From: Acidimicrobiales bacterium
GTDB taxonomy: Bacteria > Actinomycetota > Acidimicrobiia > Acidimicrobiales > MedAcidi-G1
Direction: 5' to 3'
Assembly: GCA_030747595.1 (NCBI GenBank)
Contig: JASLKK010000011.1
Location: forward strand, 1 to 49,155
Length of the DNA stretch: 49,155 bases
Position numbers and translations under genes: made by a program. Shown one piece after another: positions 15,906 to 22,523 of the stretch. The notes under the pieces are model-generated. The model searched no databases and had not been told where the DNA came from. It saw only the letters and a program-made list of their open reading frames with translations. Positions within the stretch are counted from its first letter, which is position 1; each line of letters begins with the position of its first letter.

Positions 15906-16595
15906 ATGCTGCCCGTACTCGGCGTCGATGCCGATGACACCCTGTGGGAAAATGAGGAACGCTTCCACGAGGTGGAGCAACGCTTCCGCGACCTCGTGAC
16001 CCCGTGGGCCGACAGTGAGACGGCCGATGCCGCCCTCCTGGCCACCGAGCGGACCAACATTGCCCGCCACGGCTATGGCATCAAAGGTTTCGTCCTGTCG
16101 ATGGTGCTCACCGCTGTCGAGATCTCCGACGCTGCGATCGACGCCCGTTCACTGGCCGGCATCGTCGGCTGGGGTCACGAGATGCTGGCCCATCCAATCG
16201 AACTACTCGACGGGGTGCCCGAGGCCCTCGACGCGCTGGGCTCTACCCACCGACTGCTCCTCATCACCAAGGGCGACCTGGGCGACCAACTGAGCAAAGT
16301 CCGACGCAGTGGTTTGGCTGACCGGTTCTGGCGAGTCGAAGTGGTCCCCGAGAAGGACCCACAGACGTACCGAGACGTGCTGGACCGCCACGGTGTCGAC
16401 CCCGCCGAGTTCACCATGGTCGGCAACTCGGTGAAGTCAGATGTGCTGCCCGTCCTGGCCATCGGCGGACGGGCTATCCACGTGCCCCACACCACCACCT
16501 GGGTGTTCGAGGAACCCAACCCTGACGAACTGGCCGGCGTGGAGTTCCCCATCGTGGATCGGCTCGGAGACGTGTCCAGACTCATAGCCGGCTAA
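15906..16595 (+). CDS. HAD-superfamily hydrolase
   Basis: 229 residues. Motif I is VDADDTLW (nucleophile Asp8 and Asp10). A helical cap follows. Motif II is LLLITKGDL with Thr, motif III is Lys in VVPEKDPQTY, and motif IV is FTMVGNSVKSDVLPVLAIGG. A phosphatase or dehalogenase of the Gph/YjjG type; the substrate is unknown. The ATG immediately follows a -10-like box, so the mRNA is likely leaderless. A hairpin resembling a terminator follows at 16611. Confidence 0.88.
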   Translation: MLPVLGVDADDTLWENEERFHEVEQRFRDLVTPWADSETADAALLATERTNIARHGYGIKGFVLSMVLTAVEISDAAIDARSLAGIVGWGHEMLAHPIELLDGVPEALDALGSTHRLLLITKGDLGDQLSKVRRSGLADRFWRVEVVPEKDPQTYRDVLDRHGVDPAEFTMVGNSVKSDVLPVLAIGGRAIHVPHTTTWVFEEPNPDELAGVEFPIVDRLGDVSRLIAG

Positions 16596-16610
16596 ACCCG
16601 GCCCGAACAC

Positions 16611-16632
16611 CCGAGTCCGAGAACAGACTCGG
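16611..16632 (+). terminator. Hairpin after HAD gene
   Basis: CCGAGTC (16611-16617) pairs exactly with GACTCGG (16626-16632) over an 8-nt loop, followed by TTTC. It lies between converging genes and has only a weak T tract. Confidence 0.45.
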
Positions 16633-16699
16633 TTTCGGATTCCAACTCACGGCCCGCGGCTCAAGTCTTCCTCGCAACCCTCAAGCCCACTTCCGGAAC

Positions 16700-17776
16700 T
16701 CAGACCCTCCCCGGGAACACGTACGCGCCGTCGGCGGCTACCCGGGCCATCACATCGGCCACGTCCACCACCCGGGGCCCGTCGCGCACCACCGACAGGT
16801 AGACCCGTTCGCCCGCCACCAACCGCCGCTTCCGCTCCCCGTCAAAGGCCAGTAGTAACGGTCCGTTGACCTCCACCTCCTCGCCGGGCGCCAAGCGCCG
16901 TGCCTCGGCGAGCCCCAGATCGGCGTAGTGCCCAGGAGCGGTCGGCCCCCGCACCACTCGGTCACAATCCTCAGCCGGGCCGAATCGCAGCAACAGGCCC
17001 GCATCCTCGTCCAACCCCACCGGTTCGACCAGTCCACCCACTCCGGCGAAACCGACTGATGCCGGGTCGGCTCTCGATAAAACAGCAGTCCGCAGGTTCG
17101 CCGGCTCAAACAACTCGAAGGAACCCAGATACGGATCGTCCACCGCCACCGCGTCGACCAACGCCAGGTCATCTGGGGTCGAAGCACCGTCGGGCCGGAC
17201 CCGCACCACCATTGCCCGCCGGGTCACCTCATCGACCGGCACCCGTCCAGTAGCCACGTGGCCAGCCGCCGCCCCGGCAATCGTGGCTTCGGCGAGCACC
17301 GGGAAGGCATTGTTCGTCCCCGTCGACAACGGAACCACCACCAGATCGGGCCATGCGCGCGCTGCGGCCCGGTTCGTCCCATCACCACCCAGCACTACGA
17401 CCACCCCGCAGCCGAGATCCCGCATAGCGGCCACCGCGGCCACCGTGTCCTCCTCGGTGAACGTCATCTCGTAATCCAGCCAGTGGAGGTCGAGGCCCCG
17501 CATGGTCTCGGTGGCCCGCTGCACGATCCGATGGGTGTCGGTGTGTACGACGAACCGATCGACCCCCGCTTCCCGGGCCCCCAGCACGACGCGCCGAACC
17601 ACGTTGGCCTTGTCCTCGATGGTCACCGCCCCAGCCGCAGCCACCGCCCGTCGCACGTCGGTGCCCGACCGGGGGTTGACCACCAGGCCGACCGCCAGAG
17701 GAAGCGGGAGCGGTGATCCGGCGCTGCCGATCGCGGTGTCGGTACCGGTCGCTGCGTCTGTGTTCGCGTTCATCAC
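16700..17776 (-). CDS. ATP-NAD kinase family protein (AcoX-like)
   Basis: 358 residues. VGLVVNPRSGTDVRR near the start, VVVVLGGDGTNRAAARAW (the GGDGT kinase motif) and VVPLSTGTNNAFPVLAEATIAG place it in the NAD-kinase/diacylglycerol-kinase fold, nearest to AcoX proteins linked to acetoin catabolism. Its substrate is unsettled in the family. I chose GTG 17776 because a TANNNT box ends 8 nt upstream; ATG 17773 is the next codon and equally possible. It is divergent from the MFS gene. Confidence 0.78.
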   Translation of the reverse strand: MMNANTDAATGTDTAIGSAGSPLPLPLAVGLVVNPRSGTDVRRAVAAAGAVTIEDKANVVRRVVLGAREAGVDRFVVHTDTHRIVQRATETMRGLDLHWLDYEMTFTEEDTVAAVAAMRDLGCGVVVVLGGDGTNRAAARAWPDLVVVPLSTGTNNAFPVLAEATIAGAAAGHVATGRVPVDEVTRRAMVVRVRPDGASTPDDLALVDAVAVDDPYLGSFELFEPANLRTAVLSRADPASVGFAGVGGLVEPVGLDEDAGLLLRFGPAEDCDRVVRGPTAPGHYADLGLAEARRLAPGEEVEVNGPLLLAFDGERKRRLVAGERVYLSVVRDGPRVVDVADVMARVAADGAYVFPGRV

Positions 17777-17784
17777 GGCAGGTG

Positions 17785-17790
17785 ACCGTA
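17785..17790 (-). promoter_or_regulatory. Putative -10 box (TACGGT), leaderless AcoX-like gene
   Basis: On the minus strand TACGGT ends 8 nt before GTG 17776. It lies 50 bp from the divergent box at 17841. Confidence 0.38.
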
Positions 17791-17840
17791 GCCACTCGGT
17801 CATGCCCGGGTCCGCTAGGGGCCCCGTCAGAGAGCACACC

Positions 17841-17846
17841 TATGGT
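17841..17846 (+). promoter_or_regulatory. Putative -10 box (TATGGT), leaderless MFS gene
   Basis: TATGGT ends 8 nt before ATG 17855. Confidence 0.4.
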
Positions 17847-17854
17847 CGATCCGG

Positions 17855-19309
17855 ATGGACGACCATGCCGATCACGCCGATACCGGCGAGCCCCCTCCCG
17901 GGCGGTGGCTATCCAGAACACGTGAGCGGATCCGCCGACGGCCGGACTACCGACGCCTCGTCCTCATCACCGCCCTGTTCGGCACCGCAGCTGGCAGTTA
18001 CCCGGTCACCGTGCTGTCGGCCTCACTCCCCCACATCGCCCGGGATCTGGGCACCACCGACGACATCATCACCTGGGTCATCGCCGCACCCATGCTGGCC
18101 TTTGCCGTGATCACGCCGATCATCGGCAAGATCGGCGACCTTTACGGCCACCGCCGCACCTACCTGGTCAGTTTCTCTCTGGGCACGGTTCTGGCCCTGG
18201 CCACCTCGCTGGCCTGGGGCATCACCTCACTGATCGTGCTGCGGACACTCGCTCAGGCCGCCAAGGCCGCGTCAGGCCCGTCGGCCATGGCGATGATCCT
18301 GTCGGTCTTCCCGCAGCGCGACCGGACCCGGGCGCTCGGCATCTGGGCAGCGGTGGTCGCCCTGTCACCAGCCGTCGGCGTCGTCACCGGCGGACCGCTC
18401 GTCGAGTGGTTGGGCTGGCGGATCCTGTTCGTGGTGCAGGGCCTCACCGTGGGCCTGGCCCTGTTGGCCGCTCTGCTCGTCGCCCCGGAGACCCCGCGGC
18501 GGTCCGGCATCCGCTTCGACGTGCCCGGCGCCATCACCCTCGGGATCGGGGTCAGCGGACTCCTGCTGGCCGTCAACCGGGGCATCAGTTGGGGCTGGAC
18601 CAACCCGATCGTGCTAGTCGCCGCGATGACGGCTCCCGTCAGCCTCGGGTTGTTCGTGGCCGTCGAGAACCGGTCCAATGCGCCGCTTCTACCACCGGCA
18701 CTGTTGCGACGACGGGCCTTCACCCGCCCCATGACCTCCCAGGCGGTCCTGCAATCGGGCTACATGGGGGCCATGGTCATGGCGCCGTTCCTCCTCGAAC
18801 GGCGCTGGGGGTTCCGTCCCACGGTCATTGGACTGGTGATGCTTCCCCGACCCCTGTCGTTTGCCTTGTGCGCCCGACTGGGGGGCCATCACGACCCGAA
18901 GCATGGGGCGCGACGGGTGACTGTCACCGGAATGCTGGTATTCGCGTTTGCCATGGTGCTCGCCGGGGTGGGCGCCCAGCAGCGATGGCTGCCGATGTTC
19001 CTCAGTGGGGCGATGCTGGCCGGCGCTGGGAGCGGTTACATCCGGCCTACGGTGGCCAACTCGGTCACCGCTGCCGCCGGAGACGCCGACATCGGGATCG
19101 CCGGTGGATCGATGAACATGCTTCAGCAGATCGGCGCAGCGGTCGGTATCACCGTGCTGACCGCTCTGATGGCCGACTCCCTGAGCGGCACCCGGTTCCT
19201 GTTGTTGCACCTGGCGGCGGCCGGAGCGGGGCTCGTGGCGGCCTGGTTGGCTCTAGGCATCGAAGACACGCCGGCGGGCAGTGACCCAACTCACCCGCGT
19301 CAGCTGTAG
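17855..19309 (+). CDS. MFS transporter, DHA2 (EmrB/QacA)-like
   Basis: 484 residues with about 13-14 hydrophobic segments. After a short charged N-terminus come VLSASLPHIARDLGTTDDIITWVI (motif D1 region), PIIGKIGDLYGHRRTYLVS (motif A) and SPAVGVVTGGPLVEWLGWRILFVV (motif C), typical of proton-drug antiporters. LSFALCARLGGHHD is a repeated motif A in the second half. The 3' end overlaps the converging 3-hydroxyacyl-CoA dehydrogenase by 10 nt. The substrate is unknown. Confidence 0.88.
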   Translation: MDDHADHADTGEPPPGRWLSRTRERIRRRPDYRRLVLITALFGTAAGSYPVTVLSASLPHIARDLGTTDDIITWVIAAPMLAFAVITPIIGKIGDLYGHRRTYLVSFSLGTVLALATSLAWGITSLIVLRTLAQAAKAASGPSAMAMILSVFPQRDRTRALGIWAAVVALSPAVGVVTGGPLVEWLGWRILFVVQGLTVGLALLAALLVAPETPRRSGIRFDVPGAITLGIGVSGLLLAVNRGISWGWTNPIVLVAAMTAPVSLGLFVAVENRSNAPLLPPALLRRRAFTRPMTSQAVLQSGYMGAMVMAPFLLERRWGFRPTVIGLVMLPRPLSFALCARLGGHHDPKHGARRVTVTGMLVFAFAMVLAGVGAQQRWLPMFLSGAMLAGAGSGYIRPTVANSVTAAAGDADIGIAGGSMNMLQQIGAAVGITVLTALMADSLSGTRFLLLHLAAAGAGLVAAWLALGIEDTPAGSDPTHPRQL

Positions 19310-20157
19310 TCGTAGAAGCCGCGACCGGTCTTGCGGCCCAGGTGTCCCGCGGCGACCATGCGACGTAGAAGTGGGGGCGGCAGATAGAAGTCGTCGCCGT
19401 ACTCAGCGAACAGCGTCTCGGCCACCAGCATCATGGTGTCCAGGCCAATCATGTCGCTGAGTTCCAGCGGGCCCATCGGATGGGCGGCACCCAACTTCAT
19501 ACCATTGTCGATGTCGGCGGCCGTGGCGTGGCCGTCGGCATACATCCGCATCGCGGCATTCAAATACGGCACGAGCAACATGTTGACCACGAAGCCCGCC
19601 CGGTCCTTGGCGGCCACCACGACCTTGTCCAGCACGTCGGTGGCGAACGCCGTCATCGACGCTGTCACCGCCTCGTTGGTCCGCACCGACGGGATGACCT
19701 CGACCAGCTTCATCACCGGCGCCGGGTTGAAGAAGTGGAGGCCGATTACCTGTTCCGGCCGTCCGGTAGCCATGGCGATGTCGATGATCGGAATCGACGA
19801 CGTGTTGCTGGCCAGCACGGCATCCGGTGAGGTGACCGCCTCGTCCAATGCGGCGAAGATCTCCGCCTTTAGGTCGAACGACTCGACCACCGCCTCAACC
19901 ACCAAGTCGGCGTCGGCTAGGTCTTCGTAGTCAGTGGTGAAGGTGAGGTTGGCCAGCGCCGCTGCGTGGGCCGCCTCGTCGAGCTTTCCCCGCTCCAAGG
20001 CTCGGTCCAAGGAACGTCGGATCCCGACCTCGCTGCGCTCGGCGGCCTCGGCGGACACCTCCTTGATCACTGTGGAGAGTCCCGCCTTGGCTGTGAGCTC
20101 GGCCACACCACCGCCCATCTGGCCACCGCCAACCACAGCGACTCGCTGAATGCCCAT
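19300..20157 (-). CDS. 3-hydroxyacyl-CoA (3-hydroxybutyryl-CoA) dehydrogenase
   Basis: 285 residues. The NAD site is RVAVVGGGQMGGGVAELTAKAG. DLVVEAVVES, ASNTSSIPI and GLHFFNPAPVMKLVEVI (catalytic His) follow, with GFVVNMLLVPYLNAAMRM and HPMGPLELSDMIGLD in the C-terminal domain. The length is normal for the one-domain FadB2/PaaH/Hbd enzymes, which oxidise 3-hydroxyacyl-CoA in beta-oxidation or butyrate/PHB metabolism. It is coupled to the upstream cyclophilin gene (TGATG); a GTG one codon upstream is an alternative start. Confidence 0.93.
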   Translation of the reverse strand: MGIQRVAVVGGGQMGGGVAELTAKAGLSTVIKEVSAEAAERSEVGIRRSLDRALERGKLDEAAHAAALANLTFTTDYEDLADADLVVEAVVESFDLKAEIFAALDEAVTSPDAVLASNTSSIPIIDIAMATGRPEQVIGLHFFNPAPVMKLVEVIPSVRTNEAVTASMTAFATDVLDKVVVAAKDRAGFVVNMLLVPYLNAAMRMYADGHATAADIDNGMKLGAAHPMGPLELSDMIGLDTMMLVAETLFAEYGDDFYLPPPLLRRMVAAGHLGRKTGRGFYDYS

Positions 20158-20714
20158 CACTCGGCCTCGGTCACGGTCACGGACTCGATCACTACGTCGG
20201 CCGTCGGCCTATCGCCGGGCCCAGTGGCCACCTCCTGGATGGCGGTCGCCACCTCGACGCCCTTGATCACCTTGCCGAACAGCGCATAGGCGGGCGGCAG
20301 GCCGACACCGCTCGGACCAGTAACGACGAAGAATTGGCTGCCGTTGGTGTCCGGACCGGCGTTGGCCATGACCAACGAACCGATCTCGTAGCGACCGGGC
20401 TTGGGTAGCTCGTCGGCGAAGCGGTAGCCAGGGCCGCCGCGACCCGAACCCTCGGGGCAACCACCCTGGATCACGAACCCGTTGATGACCCGGTGGAAGA
20501 TCAGCCCATCGAAGTAGTGCCAGCGCGCTAGGTACACGAAGTTGTTGACCGTCTGGGGGGCAGCGATGGGATCTAGGTGGATGGTCATCGAACCCATGGA
20601 GGTGACCATCTCGGCGGTGTATGTCTTTGCCGGGTCGATGACCATCGGCGGGGCGGCCGGGAAGGTGGTCCGTCGTTCGCTGGAACCGTCGACTTCGGGA
20701 ATCAGATCGGACAT
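20157..20714 (-). CDS. Peptidyl-prolyl cis-trans isomerase, cyclophilin type
   Basis: 185 residues. Cytosolic cyclophilin: TVNNFVYLARWHYFDGLIFHRVINGF, VIQGGCPEGSGRGGPGYRFADE, SLVMANAGPDTNGSQFFVV and YALFGKVIKG are all family hallmarks, including the catalytic FHR Arg and the QF pair. There is no signal peptide, and the start has GAGGAGG upstream. It is followed with overlap by 3-hydroxyacyl-CoA dehydrogenase. Confidence 0.95.
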   Translation of the reverse strand: MSDLIPEVDGSSERRTTFPAAPPMVIDPAKTYTAEMVTSMGSMTIHLDPIAAPQTVNNFVYLARWHYFDGLIFHRVINGFVIQGGCPEGSGRGGPGYRFADELPKPGRYEIGSLVMANAGPDTNGSQFFVVTGPSGVGLPPAYALFGKVIKGVEVATAIQEVATGPGDRPTADVVIESVTVTEAE

Positions 20715-20832
20715 GGGGCCTCCTCGGCCTACGGGTTGCTCTTCATCGGCACTGGGCCGGGGTGCAGGCTACGGCGACCCAGCCTTACCTCCGACCGGCC
20801 ACGGCATCACCCAGTGACGCGCGGGCCTTCGC

Positions 20833-20838
20833 TACGGT
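20833..20838 (+). promoter_or_regulatory. Putative -10 box (TACGGT), leaderless zinc-ribbon gene
   Basis: TACGGT ends 7 nt before ATG 20846. Confidence 0.35.
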
Positions 20839-20845
20839 GCCGCGC

Positions 20846-21097
20846 ATGGCACCCCGGTCGACACCGAGGACTCCAGACCCCCGTGTCCTGGACCCCTCGT
20901 TGGACCATCCGCTACGGAACGGACCCCTCCATCGGCGCCCTGCCTTCCGCAGGGGGACTCCGTCTGAACCGGCCAACTGGGTTGGTCTGGTATGCCCGTC
21001 GTGCGAGGTGGCGTGGCGAGGAGACCCGATCGAGCCGTGCTGGTCCTGCGGATCGGCTGGTAGACGCCCAGCCGGCACCACCGTCGTCAGCGAGTAG
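20846..21097 (+). CDS. Small zinc-ribbon protein
   Basis: 83 residues. The N-terminal half is basic and proline-rich. The C-terminus holds WVGLVCPSCEVAWRG followed by CWSCG, a CxxC...CxxC zinc ribbon. No further domain is visible and no name applies. ATG 20846 follows a TANNNT box; an upstream in-frame extension (from 20762) looks like intergenic sequence. Its 3' end converges on the GNAT gene with a 22-nt gap. It is probably an actinobacterial conserved small protein, but the function is unknown. Confidence 0.6.
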   Translation: MAPRSTPRTPDPRVLDPSLDHPLRNGPLHRRPAFRRGTPSEPANWVGLVCPSCEVAWRGDPIEPCWSCGSAGRRPAGTTVVSE

Positions 21098-21119
21098 ACC
21101 TGCCCCGGGCACGCGCCGG

Positions 21120-21614
21120 TCAAAGTTTCCGGGCGTACATCCGAACGGTCTTCCCGGTTCCCTCATCAGACTGTTCCCCGACGTCCGAAAACCCCATGGC
21201 GTCGTGGAAGGCCAAGGACCGTTCGTTGCGGGGCACCGTGTTGACCTCGGCACACAGGTGGGTATGCCCGTCCGAGGTAGCCATGAACGCCTCGTAGAAG
21301 GCACGACCTACGCCGGCGCGGTAAGCCGATGGATCGACCACCACCCTGTCCACATACAGAAACCTGTCGAAGCGCTCGCTGAACCACCTGTAGTTGCGGC
21401 TGTCGTAGCCGATGCCGGGGCCATCGAGGCCTACCAGCAGGGCCGCTGGTCCCGAGACCGTGGAACTGGGCACCTCGGCCACCACGCAGCACCGAGCCAC
21501 GGCGAAGAACCAGGCCATCTCATCCGGGGTCAGTTCATTGACCGCCGGAACCGCGGCGTTGTTCAACTCGAGCATGCGGTCCAGATCGTCGGAGGTAGCG
21601 GGTCGAATCAACAC
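21120..21614 (-). CDS. GNAT family N-acetyltransferase
   Basis: 164 residues. The opening LIRPATSDDLDRMLELNNAA is typical of GNAT proteins. The acetyl-CoA site follows VDRVVVDPSAYRAGVGRAFYEAF (the R/Q-x-x-G-x-G/A motif as YRAGVGRAF), and NERSLAFHDAMGF is the usual C-terminal signature. I chose GTG 21614 because it gives a standard family N-terminus with GGTGGG upstream; GTG 21638 adds eight residues. The substrate is unknown. Confidence 0.85.
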   Translation of the reverse strand: MLIRPATSDDLDRMLELNNAAVPAVNELTPDEMAWFFAVARCCVVAEVPSSTVSGPAALLVGLDGPGIGYDSRNYRWFSERFDRFLYVDRVVVDPSAYRAGVGRAFYEAFMATSDGHTHLCAEVNTVPRNERSLAFHDAMGFSDVGEQSDEGTGKTVRMYARKL

Positions 21615-21740
21615 TCGTAAATCCCACCACGGATCCACGACGGGGTGCCACCCGGCGACACCGGGATGACCCCAGATCCAAGGTTTTTGTTCTTTACGCG
21701 CCCCTAACGCTTTGGCTGCTTCTTTTGACTATTCGACTCC

Positions 21741-21746
21741 TACGAT
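21741..21746 (+). promoter_or_regulatory. Putative -10 box (TACGAT), leaderless ABC ATPase
   Basis: TACGAT ends 8 nt before ATG 21755. TTGACT at 21725-21730 lies only 10 nt upstream of it, too close for a standard -35. Confidence 0.38.
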
Positions 21747-21754
21747 TCGACTCC

Positions 21755-22519
21755 ATGACCTCTACGAAAACCGGTGAAAGCACCACGCCCATGGAAACTG
21801 CTGCCGCCCGCATGGTCAGCGGCTCAAAGGTCTACGGAACCGGAGACACCGAGGTTCGTGCCCTCGATGGCGTGGACGTCGAATTCGAACGGGGCCGGTT
21901 CACCGCCATCATGGGTCCATCGGGGTCGGGCAAGTCGACACTCATGCACTGCTCGGCGGGGCTCGACGACCTGACCTCGGGAACCGTCCACATCGGCGAC
22001 GTTGAACTCGGTGACCTCTCCGAGCGAGACCTCACTCTCTTGCGACGCGACAAGGTCGGGTTCGTCTTCCAGGCGTTCAACCTCATCCCGACCCTGACGG
22101 CTGAGGAGAACCTCACACTGCCGTTGGACCTGGCGGGACGGAAGCCCGATGCCTCCTGGATGGTCGACATCATCGAGACGGTCGGGCTTCAGGACCGCCT
22201 CCGACACCGGCCAGATGAGCTGTCCGGCGGTCAACAGCAACGGGTCGCTGTGGCACGGGCCCTGGTCAGTAGACCCGAGATCGTCTTTGCTGACGAGCCG
22301 ACCGGCAACCTCGACTCGGTAACTGGAGGCGAAGTCCTCAAGTTCCTGAGGGGTGCGGTCGACGATCTGGGGCAAACACTCGTAGTGGTCACCCACGATG
22401 CCGGTGCCGCTGCGATGGCCGACCGCGTGCTGTTCCTTGCTGACGGACAGATCGTCGACGAGATGTCAAACCCGGACGCCGACCGTATTCTCGATCGCAT
22501 CAAGGCCATCGGCGGCTGA
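21755..22519 (+). CDS. ABC transporter ATP-binding protein (MacB/LolD type)
   Basis: 254 residues. Walker A is GPSGSGKST (54-62), and FVFQAFNLIPTLTAEEN is the Q-loop. The signature is LSGGQQQRVAVARALV, and Walker B with the D-loop is EIVFADEPTGNLDS. VVVTHD is the H-loop. The LIPTLTAEENLTLPLDL stretch is typical of LolD/MacB/FtsE-like ATPases that power FtsX-fold permeases, and one follows 4 nt downstream. The ATG at 21755 is preferred over a TTG at 21725 because of the -10 box between them. Confidence 0.95.
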   Translation: MTSTKTGESTTPMETAAARMVSGSKVYGTGDTEVRALDGVDVEFERGRFTAIMGPSGSGKSTLMHCSAGLDDLTSGTVHIGDVELGDLSERDLTLLRRDKVGFVFQAFNLIPTLTAEENLTLPLDLAGRKPDASWMVDIIETVGLQDRLRHRPDELSGGQQQRVAVARALVSRPEIVFADEPTGNLDSVTGGEVLKFLRGAVDDLGQTLVVVTHDAGAAAMADRVLFLADGQIVDEMSNPDADRILDRIKAIGG

Positions 22520-22523
22520 CCGG

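Noticed and set aside
22398-22523. Extension of the FtsX permease by 42 residues
   Set aside because: It overlaps the ABC ATPase in another frame, and family N-termini begin at GTG 22524.
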